DNA of 64,000 nt from Betaproteobacteria bacterium (lineage in GTDB: Bacteria; Pseudomonadota; Gammaproteobacteria; Burkholderiales; Rhodocyclaceae): contig JAHRYW010000001.1 of assembly GCA_020621865.1 (NCBI GenBank), positions 88,071 to 152,070 on the forward strand. Direction: 5' to 3'. The position numbers and the translations under genes were made by a program. Below are positions 1-11,133 of the stretch, piece by piece. The notes beneath the pieces are model-generated. The model did not search any database, had not been told where the DNA came from, and saw only the letters and a program-made list of their open reading frames with translations. The first letter of the stretch is position 1, and the number at the start of each line of letters is the position of its first letter.

Positions 1-785
1 TGGTGGCCGCATCCAAAATGCGCAAGGCGCAGGACCGGATGCGGGCTGCCCGTCCTTATGGCGAGAAGATCCGGCGCGTTGCGGGCAACCTGGCTCATGC
101 TTTGACCGAGTACCGTCACCCGTTCCTAGTAACCCGCGAACAGGCCTCCGTTGGCCTGGTCCTGGTCACCTCGGACAAGGGTCTTTGTGGCGGTCTGAAC
201 TCCAACCTTCTTCGCGTCGCAGTGACCAAGATGAAGGAGTTCGACGCTCAGGGCAAGAAGCTGCAGGCTACCTGCATCGGCAACAAGGGCTTCGGTTTCA
301 TGCAGCGTTCCGGCGCCAAGATCGTCTCGCACGTGACTGGCCTGGGCGATACGCCCCACCTGGAAAAGCTGATCGGTCCGGTCAAGGTGCAACTCGACGC
401 CTACATGAAGGGCGAGATTGACGCGCTGTACATTGGCTACACCCGCTTCATCAACACGATGAAGCAGGAGCCGGTGTTCGAACAACTGCTCCCGCTGGCC
501 GGCGATACTGTCGGTAGTGCCTCGCACAAGTGGGACTATGTCTACGAACCGGAAGCCAAGTCGGTCATCGACGATCTGCTGATCCGCTATGTCGAAGCAT
601 TGATTTATCAGGCCGTCGCAGAAAACATGGCCTCCGAGCAATCCGCCCGGATGGTTGCTATGAAGTCTGCTTCGGACAACGCCAAGACCGTAATCGGCGA
701 TTTGAAGCTGGTTTACAACAAGGCCCGTCAGGCTGCGATTACCAAGGAACTCTCGGAAATCGTCAGCGGCGCTGCCGCGGTGTGA
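1..785 (+). CDS. atpG: ATP synthase F1 subunit gamma (5' truncated by window edge)
   Basis: Central rotor stalk of the F1Fo ATP synthase, coupling proton flow through Fo to the catalytic beta subunits at the inner membrane. The reading frame is already open at base 1 and begins inside the conserved [10 protein letters not shown] segment, so about 25 N-terminal residues lie outside the window. The C-terminus [17 protein letters not shown] is the typical end of the family. It is followed by atpD 31 bases on, in the usual atp operon order. The product call is safe; only the start is missing. Confidence 0.97.
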   Translation, partial: VAASKMRKAQDRMRAARPYGEKIRRVAGNLAHALTEYRHPFLVTREQASVGLVLVTSDKGLCGGLNSNLLRVAVTKMKEFDAQGKKLQATCIGNKGFGFMQRSGAKIVSHVTGLGDTPHLEKLIGPVKVQLDAYMKGEIDALYIGYTRFINTMKQEPVFEQLLPLAGDTVGSASHKWDYVYEPEAKSVIDDLLIRYVEALIYQAVAENMASEQSARMVAMKSASDNAKTVIGDLKLVYNKARQAAITKELSEIVSGAAAV

Positions 786-792
786 CGCGTAG

Positions 793-2220
<1,428 letters not shown>

Positions 2221-2244
2221 TTTGCGTCTGCATAGGAGCTAGTA

Positions 2245-2670
2245 ATGGCTATGACTGTTCATTGTGATGTCGTCAGTGCTGAAGAATCTATTTTCTCCGG
2301 CCTGGTGGAAATCGCAGTGTTCCCCGGCGAAGCCGGGGAACTCGGCATCCTGCCGCGTCACACGCCGCTGCTGACTCGCATCAAGCCGGGCACCATTCGT
2401 TTGAAGGTGCCCGACCAGAGCGAGTTCGAGCTGGTGTATGTGTCCGGCGGCATGCTGGAAGTTCAGCCCGACATGATTACCGTGTTGGCTGACACCGCGA
2501 TCCGCGCCCACGACCTGGACGAAGCCAAAGCACTGGAAGCCAAGAAGCGCGCCGAAGAAGCCCTGGCCAATCGGAACGCCGAAATGGATTACGCTGCTGC
2601 CGAAGCCGAACTGGCCCAGGCTGTTGCCCAGTTGCAAGCAATCCAGCGTCTGCGCAAACATACGCACTAA
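2245..2670 (+). CDS. atpC: ATP synthase F1 subunit epsilon
   Basis: Epsilon subunit, 141 residues, which couples the central stalk to the c-ring and inhibits ATP hydrolysis. An N-terminal beta-sandwich (about residues 1-87, with the family sequence [19 protein letters not shown]) is followed by an alanine- and glutamate-rich helical hairpin (about 90-141). A GGAG box lies 8 bases before ATG 2245. It is the last gene of the atp operon and is followed by a strong terminator. Confidence 0.97.
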   Translation: MAMTVHCDVVSAEESIFSGLVEIAVFPGEAGELGILPRHTPLLTRIKPGTIRLKVPDQSEFELVYVSGGMLEVQPDMITVLADTAIRAHDLDEAKALEAKKRAEEALANRNAEMDYAAAEAELAQAVAQLQAIQRLRKHTH

Positions 2671-2686
2671 TCCGGAATCACCGGAC

Positions 2687-2716
2687 AAAAAAGGCAGCCT
2701 AGGCTGCCTTTTTTAT
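2687..2716. terminator. Bidirectional intrinsic terminator of atp operon and ubiJ
   Basis: A perfect GC-rich stem, AAGGCAGCC paired with GGCTGCCTT with almost no loop, is flanked by an A run on the left and a T run on the right. It can therefore end transcription from atpC on the plus strand and from ubiJ (whose stop is at 2734) on the minus strand. Confidence 0.93.
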
Positions 2717-2733
2717 TTTCGTGTAGCAGTCAG

Positions 2734-3306
2734 CTACAGGCCGGAGATTCGCTTTTCCAGGCGAGCCACGTCGTCGCTTAGGCAATTAACATCAGCGCCA
2801 AAGCCGGCAAGCTCTCTTTCCGACAGCAGCATCCCGGAATCTTCAACGACATACTCCGTAATGTTCCCGGTAGCCTTGGCAAGGCCTCCCTTGATCTCGG
2901 AGAGCGCGGCCTGCCCTAAGATTGCGAGTCGGCGTGCCGGAATATCACCAATGATGCCGGCCAAATCTCCTTCCGCATCCCATTTGAGGTTGCGAAAAAC
3001 GAAGGCAAGGCACTCGGCAACCTCGGCGGATCCCCCGAGTTTTACCGCAGCAAACAACTTATCCCGATCAAGTAATGCCCCCATGGCCGAATCGGCCGGC
3101 AGGGTTACAGTGACGTCTGGAGGCGTCGCGGTATCGCATTCCCGAAAAAATCCATGATCATCGATGGCCAGCCCCAAGTTCACCCAGCCGGCCTCGACAA
3201 CTAAACGGGCTCCTGCATGCTGACGCAGTCTTTCCTGCGCCCACGACTCCCCTCGGACCAGGTGATTCAGTCCCCGGATGGCAACTTGCCACATCACGCC
3301 GATCAA
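2734..3306 (-). CDS. ubiJ: Ubiquinone biosynthesis accessory factor UbiJ (SCP2-like)
   Basis: Lipid-binding accessory factor of aerobic ubiquinone synthesis, thought to hold hydrophobic intermediates for the Ubi enzymes. The N-terminal half has the SCP2-type pattern (GWVNLGLAID, then a region around PDVTVTLPADSAMGALLDRD). The C-terminal part ends in a predicted coiled coil (CLSDDVARLEKRISGL), typical of UbiJ. It lies 8 bases downstream of ubiE. TTG 3306 is preferred because GGGGG stands 4 bases before it; ATG 3294 is possible but then the ribosome site is far off. About 190 residues. The usual next gene, ubiB, is not here. Confidence 0.85.
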   Translation of the reverse strand: MIGVMWQVAIRGLNHLVRGESWAQERLRQHAGARLVVEAGWVNLGLAIDDHGFFRECDTATPPDVTVTLPADSAMGALLDRDKLFAAVKLGGSAEVAECLAFVFRNLKWDAEGDLAGIIGDIPARRLAILGQAALSEIKGGLAKATGNITEYVVEDSGMLLSERELAGFGADVNCLSDDVARLEKRISGL

Positions 3307-3314
3307 GCAGCCCC

Positions 3315-4052
3315 CTAGAATTTGAAGCCGCGATGCAGGGCAACGACGCCCAGGGCGAGGTTGAAATATTCGACCTTTTCCAGACCGACCCCCTCCATCA
3401 TCGTCTTTAACTCTTCCTGGCCAGGATGCATGCGAATGGACTCCGACAGGTAGCGATAGCTGTCCGAATCGTTGGTCACAAGTTTTCCGACCCGTGGAAT
3501 GACCTGGAACGAATAAAAGTCGTAGATCGGCGCCAGAGGTTTCCAGATCTGCGAAAATTCGAGGACCAGCAGGCGGCCACCCGGGCGGAGCACGCGCCGC
3601 ATTTCGGCCAGCGCCACGTCCTTGTGCGTCATGTTGCGCAAACCGAAGGCAACAGTCACGCAGTCGAACCAGTCGTCGGGGAAGGGCAGCTTCTCCGCGT
3701 CGCATTGCGCCACCGGCAGCATGAACCCCTTGTCGAGCAGGCGGTCACGGCCATGGGCCAGCATCGCGTTGTTGATGTCGGTCAGCCAAACCTCGCCGCT
3801 CTTGCCAACTTTTTTGGCAAAAGCCAGCGATAGGTCACCGGTACCGCCGGCGACATCCAGCACCCGGGATCCCTCTCGAACGCCGCTGCGCTGGATGGTG
3901 AACGCCTTCCACAGGCGATGCATGCCGCCTGACATCAGGTCGTTCATCAGATCGTAACGGCTGGCGACGGAATCGAAAACGTCAGCGACCCGCCGGGCCT
4001 TTTCCTGCTCGGCTACGGTTTCGTAGCCAAAATGCGTCTTGTCGTTGTTCAT
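3315..4052 (-). CDS. ubiE: Ubiquinone/menaquinone C-methyltransferase UbiE
   Basis: SAM-dependent C-methyltransferase of ubiquinone (and demethylmenaquinone) synthesis, 245 residues, cytosolic. The SAM-binding motif [12 protein letters not shown] and the family signatures [18 protein letters not shown] and [20 protein letters not shown] are all present, and the protein ends [11 protein letters not shown] 4052 ([13 protein letters not shown]) matches the conserved family N-terminus; an upstream in-frame start would overlap the preceding gene. It starts 4 bases after the DUF971 gene stop, so the two are coupled, and ubiJ follows. Confidence 0.97.
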   Translation of the reverse strand: MNNDKTHFGYETVAEQEKARRVADVFDSVASRYDLMNDLMSGGMHRLWKAFTIQRSGVREGSRVLDVAGGTGDLSLAFAKKVGKSGEVWLTDINNAMLAHGRDRLLDKGFMLPVAQCDAEKLPFPDDWFDCVTVAFGLRNMTHKDVALAEMRRVLRPGGRLLVLEFSQIWKPLAPIYDFYSFQVIPRVGKLVTNDSDSYRYLSESIRMHPGQEELKTMMEGVGLEKVEYFNLALGVVALHRGFKF

Positions 4053-4056
4053 GACT

Positions 4057-4479
4057 TTAGTGGTGATGACCGCAGCCGCCTCCGGCTGCAGGACGTGAAG
4101 TGGTATCGACATCGCGGGACAGTCCCTGCGCTTCTAGCTGGGCCAGATAGTTCTGCCACAGTTCCTCGTGATGCTTGCCGAGGTTGTAGAGGAGGTCCCA
4201 TGAATAGAGGCCGCTGTCGTGGCCATCGGAAAAAACCAGGCGCAGGGCATAGGTGCCGACCGGCTCGATGCGCTCGATGTCAACATTGCGCTTGCCGGTT
4301 TGCAGGGTTTCCTGGCCGGGGCCATGTCCCCGCGCTTCGGCGGACGGGGTGTAGACGCGGAGAAATTCAAAATCGAGCGCAAACGTCTCGCCACCTTCGT
4401 AAGCCAGCTCAAGACGCCGGGACTTCTGATGCAGTTTGATCTCGCTCGGTATCGGGGTGTCGCGGTCAATACCAGCCAT
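4057..4479 (-). CDS. DUF971 (GBBH-like N-terminal domain) protein
   Basis: Small protein of 140 residues with one DUF971/gamma-butyrobetaine-hydroxylase-like N-terminal domain ([22 protein letters not shown], then [20 protein letters not shown]). The domain is related to a zinc- or iron-sulfur-associated fold, but the role of the free-standing form is unknown. The C-terminal tail GGGCGHHH could bind metal. A good GGAGGA box precedes ATG 4479. The gene is commonly seen just before ubiE in Betaproteobacteria, as here (4-base gap), which suggests a link to quinone or Fe-S metabolism; that link is inference. Confidence 0.85.
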   Translation of the reverse strand: MAGIDRDTPIPSEIKLHQKSRRLELAYEGGETFALDFEFLRVYTPSAEARGHGPGQETLQTGKRNVDIERIEPVGTYALRLVFSDGHDSGLYSWDLLYNLGKHHEELWQNYLAQLEAQGLSRDVDTTSRPAAGGGCGHHH

Positions 4480-4542
4480 GGTTTCCTCCGGGAATGAGAC
4501 CGCTAGTTTAGCTCAGTCACCCCTTGGACGGGCCAAGATCGG

Positions 4543-6150
4543 TCAAAGTTGGTGAAAACTGATGCGGTCGAAATCGGTGCCACGCTGGAGGACATGGTTC
4601 ATTCGCAACTGCCAAGGCTTAGCGTCGCCTGAATAGGCTTCGAGTACCCGACTGGCCTGGTACATCCCCGGCGGCAGCACAATCGAGGCCTCTTCTCCGA
4701 TCGCCGGTACCGCCGGCAAAAGAAAGGCCCGAACGTAGCGCTCGTTGTTTCCGCTACCCATCGACGCCACTCTGACCCCAAGCCCGCTCGGCATGCCGGG
4801 CAAGGTCGCCACACCGACAATGATTCCGCCGGATTCTTCCTGCATCAGCCAGGTGGCCTGGGCGAGAAGAAAATGCTCACCGTCGTGCGGACATACCACC
4901 ATCAGTTGTCCGTGCATTATTTTCTGGCCGGCATTGCTTCTACCCAGGCGGAAGCCATTGGCCGAGTGGTTGATCACCGCCCATTCGTCGACCGGGAAGT
5001 CAATTTTCGGCTTGATCGCCAAGGTCTGCCCGGGTTCGGCCCGCTCGCCGAAAGTGAATAGCTGGTCGAACTCGCCCCGTGAATAGGTTGCTGCCGAATC
5101 CGGTTGTTCGAACTCCCGGCCAGTCACGCAGAAATGCATGCTCTCGAAGCCAACGGCAACCCTCGCCACACCATCGGTGGCAAAACGCCGGAAACGGCGA
5201 GGCGATGCCATTTGGGACCACGGTCGTGACAGGTGCTCAAGCAGGGCGATCACATTCCCAGAAATCTCCTCACCAAGGCCCAGTTGGGAAGGGAGAACCC
5301 GTTGGCGCAACTGGCTGAGCATGTGACTGATCTGCAGGCTCAACCGGGCCGTATCCAGGGATCTCGCGTCCGGGCCGGCTTCCTCGGTCACGGTCGTTGG
5401 GTGCAGCGGCGCGTCCTTCATCAACTCGATGACATAGGCCGGCATCTCGAAGTCGTCATCCAGTTTGTGGACTGAAACCAGGGGCGCCCACATACCTGCC
5501 CATCGCCTGATCAGGTTCAGGTTGCGCACACTGTTGCTGTAGGGGCTGGCGATATCGATCAGCAGCAAGGTGGTATAGGCGGCGGCGCAATGCGTCGCCT
5601 GCAAGCTGCTTTCCAGTACATCCTCGACCGGGGTATAGGCGACTCCCCATTCCTCGGCGCTTTCGTAGAAACCGTGCAGGTCGAGCCAGATCCCAGGCGG
5701 TAACTCACGCCGGGCGCGGTAATGTTCGAGAATGACCATCCCCGTGTAGTAGAGGCAGCGATGCAGGATGGTGGCGACCAGCGTCACATACTGGGCATTT
5801 TGGGCATCCGGCTCTTCCAGCCGGGCACAGAGTGCGTAGGCCTTGCCCATCTTGCGCCAGGCCATGACCACCTGCTGGAAATAGGATTCCTCCTCGTCGG
5901 CCAGCGGCAGCGACTTGTTGTGATAGCGCCTGGCCATTTCTTCTTCGACGAAGCATAAGGGCGCGCGGGCCTGCTCAAGCAGGGCCAGCAGAACACCGGG
6001 GTCGGGCGGGGCAATCAGTAGGCCATCGAGAAAACGAATGAGTTGCCGCTCGGCGACGACCGGATTGGCCAGGGGCAATTGCGAAAGAAAATCCATGCCT
6101 GTCCGGAGATCGGGGACGTCCAGCGGAAGTTCCTTGGCGCTCGTATTCAT
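4543..6150 (-). CDS. Conserved protein with PilZ-like c-di-GMP-binding motifs
   Basis: 535-residue cytosolic protein with no membrane segment or signal peptide. The N-terminal two thirds are helical and of no family I recognise. In the C-terminal third, an arginine cluster (SPRRFRRFATDG) is followed about 80 residues on by NHSANGFRLGR, which fits the two PilZ signatures for c-di-GMP binding (RxxxR and D/NxSxxG). A c-di-GMP receptor is therefore plausible but not proven. ATG 6150 lies 13 bases after the HIT gene stop on the same strand; the Shine-Dalgarno sequence is weak, so coupling to the HIT gene may matter. Confidence 0.6.
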   Translation of the reverse strand: MNTSAKELPLDVPDLRTGMDFLSQLPLANPVVAERQLIRFLDGLLIAPPDPGVLLALLEQARAPLCFVEEEMARRYHNKSLPLADEEESYFQQVVMAWRKMGKAYALCARLEEPDAQNAQYVTLVATILHRCLYYTGMVILEHYRARRELPPGIWLDLHGFYESAEEWGVAYTPVEDVLESSLQATHCAAAYTTLLLIDIASPYSNSVRNLNLIRRWAGMWAPLVSVHKLDDDFEMPAYVIELMKDAPLHPTTVTEEAGPDARSLDTARLSLQISHMLSQLRQRVLPSQLGLGEEISGNVIALLEHLSRPWSQMASPRRFRRFATDGVARVAVGFESMHFCVTGREFEQPDSAATYSRGEFDQLFTFGERAEPGQTLAIKPKIDFPVDEWAVINHSANGFRLGRSNAGQKIMHGQLMVVCPHDGEHFLLAQATWLMQEESGGIIVGVATLPGMPSGLGVRVASMGSGNNERYVRAFLLPAVPAIGEEASIVLPPGMYQASRVLEAYSGDAKPWQLRMNHVLQRGTDFDRISFHQL

Positions 6151-6163
6151 GGTCAATCCAGTC

Positions 6164-6595
6164 TTATTCGATCTTTCCCAGAGCGCGAGACAGCGCCTGG
6201 GCCATCTCGTCATTGCTCACCGGCGGCCGATTCACCAGGCCCTCGCGGTGCACCTTGCCCCAGACCGGCTCAGGAAAATGCCGGTCATCGCTCCACCGGG
6301 GAATGATATGCCAATGGACATGCGGCACCATGTTGCCAAAGCTGGCCAGGTTGATTTTTTGTGGGGAAAATAGCGTTCTAACCACAGATTCGACCGCGAA
6401 AACGACGCGCATCAGATATTCGCGGGCTTCCGGTGCGAGATCAGTCATCTCCCGCACATGCTCGGTCCAGATAACCCGGCAGAAGCCGGGGTAGTGCGGG
6501 TCGTCGACCCGGACTACCCGACAGGCTGGCGACTGCCACAGGATGGCGCCGCCAGGGTTACTACATAGTTCGCAAGACTGCTTGCCACTTTCCAC
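6164..6595 (-). CDS. HIT family hydrolase
   Basis: Histidine-triad nucleotide-binding protein, 143 residues; such proteins hydrolyse nucleotide-phosphate conjugates. The triad is visible as HVHWHIIPR near residue 94, preceded by FGNMVP. A CxxC pair near the N-terminus (CELC) recalls the diadenosine-polyphosphate-hydrolase-like branch. The start is a GTG with GGAG 9 bases upstream; the ATG a few bases earlier is out of frame. It lies between the large oxidoreductase and the PilZ-like gene on the same strand. The substrate cannot be told. Confidence 0.88.
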   Translation of the reverse strand: MESGKQSCELCSNPGGAILWQSPACRVVRVDDPHYPGFCRVIWTEHVREMTDLAPEAREYLMRVVFAVESVVRTLFSPQKINLASFGNMVPHVHWHIIPRWSDDRHFPEPVWGKVHREGLVNRPPVSNDEMAQALSRALGKIE

Positions 6596-6672
6596 GCCAT
6601 GCCACTCCGGTGAATTAGTCGGAAATACACCGGAGTCAAATTATCACGGGCCGCCATCGCAAAGAAATGAAG

Positions 6673-6707
6673 AATGTCACGGTCGGCGGCAAAAATTGGC
6701 AAAAATC
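6673..6707 (+). repeat. Uptake-signal-like repeat, variant core
   Basis: Core ATGTCACGGTC (6674-6684; two substitutions from ATGCTACGGTC), then six bases, AAAAATT, three bases and AAAAAT. Except for the C/T swap in the core it matches the copy at 13714 over nearly its whole length. It lies after the HIT gene start region and touches the stop codon of the FAD/Fe-S oxidoreductase. Confidence 0.7.
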
Positions 6708-9700
6708 AGAGTAGCACGCGTTCGATCCCGCCGGTGTTGGCCTTGCCAACGTAGTCGGCCATCCAGTTTTCACCAAGCAGGTGCTTGGCCAATTCGACCA
6801 CGATGTAGTCCGCCTTGGTATCGGCATCGTCGTCGTAACGGGACAGGCCCTGCAGACAGGCCGGGCAGGAGGTCAGTATCTTGACGTCGCCGGTGAAGCC
6901 ATCGGCGCGCAATTTCTCGGCCCGCTGTTCGATATCCTGCTGCTTCCTGAACTTGACCTGGGTCGCGATGTCCGGCCGCGAATAGGCGAAGGAGCCGGAA
7001 TCGCCGCAGCAGCGGTCGGTCAGCGGCACGTCCTGGCCCATCAGCGACTTGGTCACGGCCAGCGGCGCATAGGCCTTCATCGGCGTATGACAGGGGTCGT
7101 GGTACATGTAGCGGGTTCCGGTCACACCTTCCAGCTTGACGCCCTTTTCCATCAGATATTCGTGGATGTCGAGCAGGCGGCAGCCCGGGAAGATCTTCTC
7201 GAACTGGTATTTCTGCAGCTGATCCATGCAGGTGCCGCAGGACACGATCACCGTCTTGATGTCGAGGTAATTCAGCGTATTGGCGACGCGGTGGAAGAGC
7301 ACACGGTTGTCGGTGGTGATCTTCACGCCCTTGTCGTCGTCGCCGGAGGCTGTCTGCGGATAGCCGCAGCACAGGTAGCCCGGCGGAAGCACGGTGGTGG
7401 CGCCGACCTGGTAAAGCATCGCCTGAGTGGCCAGGCCGACCTGCGAGAACAGACGCTCGGAGCCGCAGCCCGGGAAGTAGAAGACGGCTTCCGAATCCTC
7501 GCTGGCCACCTTCGGGTTGCGGATGACCGGAATGACCTTGTCGTCCTCGATATCGAGCAGGGCCCGAGAGGTGCGCTTGGGCAGGTTGCCCGGCATCGGC
7601 CGGTTGAGGAAGTGGATGACCTGGGTCTTGACGCTCGGCGCGCCGAGTGTTGCCGGCGGGTGGGCGCGGGAATCCTGAATCAGGCCGATCGCCTTGGCCG
7701 CCTTGTGGGCCAGGCGCTGGGCCTTGAAGCCGAAGTCCATCATGACGCCACGCATCAGCTTGATGGTCGCCGGGTCTTTCAGGTTCAGGTAGGTCATCGC
7801 CGCCAGCGTGCCAGGGCTGGTGCGCTTCTTGTCCTGCTTGCGCAAGAAATTGCGCATCGCGACCGAAACGTCGCCAAAGTCGATATCGACCGGGCAGGGC
7901 TTCAGGCAGCGGTGGCAGACCGTGCAGTGGTCGGCGACATCGTTGAACTCGTCGAAATGCTTCAGCGAAATGCCGCGCCGGGTCTGTTCCTCGTAGAGGA
8001 AAGCCTCGACCAGCAGCGAAGTCGCCAAGATCTTGTTGCGCGGGCTGTAGAGCAGGTTGGCGCGCGGCACGTGGGTCGAGCAGACCGGCTTGCACTTACC
8101 GCAACGCAGGCAGTCCTTGACCATGTCGGAGATCTTGCCGATCTCGGACTGCTCCATGATCAGCGACTCGGTACCGAGCAGGCTGAACGACGGCGTGTAG
8201 GCATTGCCCATGTCTCCGCCGGGCATCAGCTTGCCCTTGTTGAAGCGGCCTTCCGGGTCGACCTTCTGCTTGTAGGCGCGGAAGGGGCCGATTTCCTCGT
8301 CGGTCAGGAATTCCAGCTTGGTGATGCCGATGCCGTGCTCGCCGGAAATCACGCCGTCCAGGCTGCGCGCCAGGTGCATGATGCGTTCGACGGCATGATG
8401 CGCCGTTTGCAGCATCTCGTAATTGTCGGAATTGACCGGGATGTTGGTGTGCACATTGCCGTCGCCGGCGTGCATGTGCAGGGCGACGAAGACGCGACCG
8501 CGCAACACTTCCTTGTGGATGGCCTCGATCCTGTCGACGATGGGGCGGTACATCGCGCCGTCGAAAATCTTGGTCAGACGGGCCTTCAGCTCCTGTTTCC
8601 AGGAGGTCCGCACGGAATAGTCCTGCAGGCGGTGGAAGAGGGTCGGATTGGCCGCCTTGTTGGTCAACTCGCCGGCCACCACGCCGTAGGAAGCGAAGCG
8701 GGTTTCGGCCTCGGCCAGTGGCAAATCGAGGTTTTCCAGCAGCCATTCCCAACGCAGGCGGATTGCTTCGACGTAATCCAGGGCAGCCTGCCGGCGGTCG
8801 CCGATCAGCACCTCCTTGTCGAGGTTGGCATCCCCGGCGTGCAGCGGCAACTCACCCTGCAGGAACTCGGACAGCGCAGCGCACAGGGCCAGCTTGTTCT
8901 GCGTGGACAACTCGATGTTGATCCGCTCGATACCGTCGCAGTAGTCGCCCATGCGCGGCAGCGGGATCACGACGTCTTCATTGACCTTGAAAGCGTTGGT
9001 GTGGCGCGAGATGGCGGCGGTGCGCGAACGGTCGAGCCAGAATTTCTTGCGCGTTTCGGCATCGACAGCGATGAAGCCTTCGGCGGCGCGCAGGTTGCAC
9101 ATGCGCACGACTTCGGAGGCTGCAGCCATCACGGCCTTTTCATCGTGGCCGACGAGGTCGCCGATCAGCACCATCTTCGGCCGGCCATGGCGCTTGGCCT
9201 TGGTGGCGTAGCCGACGGCCTTGACGTAGCGTTCGTCGAGGTGCTCCAGGCCGGCCAGCTGGACGCCGGCGGCATGGCCGGCACCGCCCGGCTTGAAGTA
9301 ATCGGTAATTTCGACGATGGCCGGCACGGCTTCGCGCACCTGACCGAAGAATTCGAGACAGACAGTGCGTGCCACCGGCGGCATCTTGTGCAGCACCCAG
9401 CGGGCGGCGACGATGATACCGTCGGTGCCTTCCTTCTGGACGCCGGGCACGCCGCCGAGGAACTTGTCGGTGACGTCCTTGCCCAGCCCGACCTTGCGGC
9501 AGGCGGCGCCGGGCATGGTCAGCACTTCTTCCTTGAGCAGCTTCTTGCCGCTCGGATCGAAGTGCTTGAGGCGGAATTCGACGTCCTTCTGCTCGTGGAT
9601 CTTGCCGTAGTTGTGATTGACGCGTTCGATTTCCAGCCAGTTGCCGTCCGGATCGACCATCTTCCACCAGGCCAGGTTGTCGAGCGCGGTGCCCCACAGC

Positions 9701-10581
9701 ACAGCCTTCTTGCCGCCGGCATTCATCGCGATGTTGCCACCGATGCAGGAAGCCGAGGCGGAGGTCGGGTCGACCGCGAAAACGCGACCGGCCAGCGAAG
9801 CGGCTTCCGAGACGCGGTCGGTGACGACGCCAGCGCCGGTGCGGATGGTGGCGTAGGGCGTTTCGTGGCCGGCCAGAACCAGTTCCTCGACCGGGCCAAT
9901 GTCGATCAGCTTTTCGGTGTTGATCACCGCCGAATAGGGCGTCAGCGGCACGGCGCCGCCAGTGTAGCCGGTACCACCCCCACGCGGGATGATGGTCAGG
10001 CCGGCTTCGATACAGCCGCGCACCAGATGGCCGATTTCTTCCTCGGTATCCGGGGTCAGCACGACGAAGGGGTATTCGACGCGCCAGTCGGTCGCGTCGG
10101 TGACGTGCGAGACACGGGCCAGGCCGTCGAAGGCGATGTTGTCCTTGCGCGTGTGCTTGCCGAGCACCTTCATGACCTTGCGGCGCAAGTCGATGGTTTC
10201 GCCGAAACGGGCTTCGAAACGATTGACCGCCTGTTGAGCCGCCTCGACCAGCCGCTTGACCTTGGCCGAACGCTCCGGATCATCCGACTCACTTTCAGCC
10301 CGGCGCTTCTCGACTTCCTTCAGGCGATGGCGCAGGGCGCTGACCAGCGCGTCGCGGCGTTCGCGGTTGTCGAGCAGGTCGTCTTCCAGATACGGGTTGC
10401 GCTGGACGACCCAGATATCGCCGAGCACCTCGTAGAGCATGCGGGCCGAGCGGCCGGTGACGCGTTCGGCGCGGAGTTCGTCGAGCACGGCCCAGTTATC
10501 GGCGCCGAGCAAGCGGATGACGATCTCACGATCGGAAAACGAGGTGTAGTTGTAGGGGATTTCGCGCAGGCGGGCAGTCAT
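6706..10581 (-). CDS. FAD-linked oxidase / Fe-S / CCG-domain fusion (D-2-hydroxyacid dehydrogenase-like)
   Basis: Very long oxidoreductase of 1291 residues. It has an N-terminal DUF3683-type region (about 1-150), a PCMH-type FAD-binding domain (about 165-400, with [15 protein letters not shown]), an FAD-oxidase C-terminal domain (about 480-770, with [14 protein letters not shown] and GEHGIG), two [4Fe-4S] motifs ([11 protein letters not shown] and [12 protein letters not shown]) and two cysteine-rich CCG domains (FPGCGSE...CCGYP, then HDPCH...CCGDSG). This is the architecture of glycolate or D-lactate dehydrogenase subunits GlcD and GlcF fused in one chain. Electrons probably pass from a 2-hydroxyacid through FAD and Fe-S to quinone. 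The exact substrate is unknown. It is complete and stands alone. Confidence 0.92.
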   Translation of the reverse strand: MTARLREIPYNYTSFSDREIVIRLLGADNWAVLDELRAERVTGRSARMLYEVLGDIWVVQRNPYLEDDLLDNRERRDALVSALRHRLKEVEKRRAESESDDPERSAKVKRLVEAAQQAVNRFEARFGETIDLRRKVMKVLGKHTRKDNIAFDGLARVSHVTDATDWRVEYPFVVLTPDTEEEIGHLVRGCIEAGLTIIPRGGGTGYTGGAVPLTPYSAVINTEKLIDIGPVEELVLAGHETPYATIRTGAGVVTDRVSEAASLAGRVFAVDPTSASASCIGGNIAMNAGGKKAVLWGTALDNLAWWKMVDPDGNWLEIERVNHNYGKIHEQKDVEFRLKHFDPSGKKLLKEEVLTMPGAACRKVGLGKDVTDKFLGGVPGVQKEGTDGIIVAARWVLHKMPPVARTVCLEFFGQVREAVPAIVEITDYFKPGGAGHAAGVQLAGLEHLDERYVKAVGYATKAKRHGRPKMVLIGDLVGHDEKAVMAAASEVVRMCNLRAAEGFIAVDAETRKKFWLDRSRTAAISRHTNAFKVNEDVVIPLPRMGDYCDGIERINIELSTQNKLALCAALSEFLQGELPLHAGDANLDKEVLIGDRRQAALDYVEAIRLRWEWLLENLDLPLAEAETRFASYGVVAGELTNKAANPTLFHRLQDYSVRTSWKQELKARLTKIFDGAMYRPIVDRIEAIHKEVLRGRVFVALHMHAGDGNVHTNIPVNSDNYEMLQTAHHAVERIMHLARSLDGVISGEHGIGITKLEFLTDEEIGPFRAYKQKVDPEGRFNKGKLMPGGDMGNAYTPSFSLLGTESLIMEQSEIGKISDMVKDCLRCGKCKPVCSTHVPRANLLYSPRNKILATSLLVEAFLYEEQTRRGISLKHFDEFNDVADHCTVCHRCLKPCPVDIDFGDVSVAMRNFLRKQDKKRTSPGTLAAMTYLNLKDPATIKLMRGVMMDFGFKAQRLAHKAAKAIGLIQDSRAHPPATLGAPSVKTQVIHFLNRPMPGNLPKRTSRALLDIEDDKVIPVIRNPKVASEDSEAVFYFPGCGSERLFSQVGLATQAMLYQVGATTVLPPGYLCCGYPQTASGDDDKGVKITTDNRVLFHRVANTLNYLDIKTVIVSCGTCMDQLQKYQFEKIFPGCRLLDIHEYLMEKGVKLEGVTGTRYMYHDPCHTPMKAYAPLAVTKSLMGQDVPLTDRCCGDSGSFAYSRPDIATQVKFRKQQDIEQRAEKLRADGFTGDVKILTSCPACLQGLSRYDDDADTKADYIVVELAKHLLGENWMADYVGKANTGGIERVLL

Positions 10582-10675
10582 GAAAGCAGCCGGGGTCTAT
10601 CAAAAGGTGGATTTTAACGTATTGCGGCGCAACACGCGGAGCAGGTAGACCGGCCAGGACCCCGTGGGTTCAGTA

Positions 10676-11095
10676 CTAAATTGCGGTTTCCGCCAAAAGC
10701 CAGTAACGGGCGAATTTGCCCACGGCCATGAACAGGCAGCAGGGCAGCCAGTGCAAACGCAACCAACCGGCGGCGACACACAGCGCATCGCCGACCAGCG
10801 GCAGCCAGGAGAGGAGCAGGGCGGGGCTGCCCCAGCGCGCCATCCGCTCCCGGTGCGGCAAATTTTCCAGCCGTTGCCAGCGCGGCAGGTAGCGGCCGCA
10901 CCACCACGAAGTCATGCCGCCGGCCGTGTTACCCAGCGAGGCCAGCGCCAACGCCGGCCACATTTCCGCCGGATACAGGTGCAAAAAGCCCCACAACAGC
11001 GGCTCCGAGCCGCCGGGCAGCACGGTCGCCGCCAAAAAACTGGCCAAAAACAGGCCGCCCAGCCCCGCTTCCGCCGTGACGTTTAGCCACTCCAC
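10676..11095 (-). CDS. VTT/DedA-like (YqaA family) inner membrane protein
   Basis: 139-residue integral membrane protein resembling YqaA, a short relative of DedA/VTT proteins. Visible marks are FLAATVLPGGSEPLLWGFL, GNTAGGMTSWWCGRYLP and SWLPLVGDALCVAAGWLRL, the re-entrant glycine/proline pattern of the family. GTG 11095 is the start, with GGGAG about 10 bases upstream. It is divergent from ilvA, with only 38 bases between start codons. Function in the family is thought to involve lipid or small-molecule transport. Positions 11018-11051 of the coding strand carry a weak repeat-like site. Confidence 0.82.
   Translation of the reverse strand: MEWLNVTAEAGLGGLFLASFLAATVLPGGSEPLLWGFLHLYPAEMWPALALASLGNTAGGMTSWWCGRYLPRWQRLENLPHRERMARWGSPALLLSWLPLVGDALCVAAGWLRLHWLPCCLFMAVGKFARYWLLAETAI
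11018..11051 (+). repeat. Degenerate uptake-signal-like site inside the YqaA-like gene
   Basis: CACGGTC preceded by GGCAG, then six bases, AAAAAA, six bases and AAAAAC. The A tracts are clear but the core has several mismatches and the spacing is about two bases longer than in the good copies, so it may be chance or a decayed copy. Confidence 0.3.
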
Positions 11096-11133
11096 CCGTA
11101 GAATCTCCCTTTTGCCTTAATGAGTTGCGCCCC

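Noticed and set aside
4009-4032. CTACGGT-like match in ubiE
   Set aside because: It encodes the conserved GYETVAEQE of UbiE, lacks the ATG side of the core and has no AT tracts; coincidence.
6781-10617. Open frame of 1278 codons on the plus strand
   Set aside because: It is exactly antisense to the FAD/Fe-S oxidoreductase, whose motifs are clear. In GC-rich DNA with biased third positions, long antisense frames are expected; the translation shows no family pattern.
10676-10712. ATTGCGGTTTCCGCCAAAAGCC, weakly repeat-like
   Set aside because: Core too different and second tract absent; not counted.
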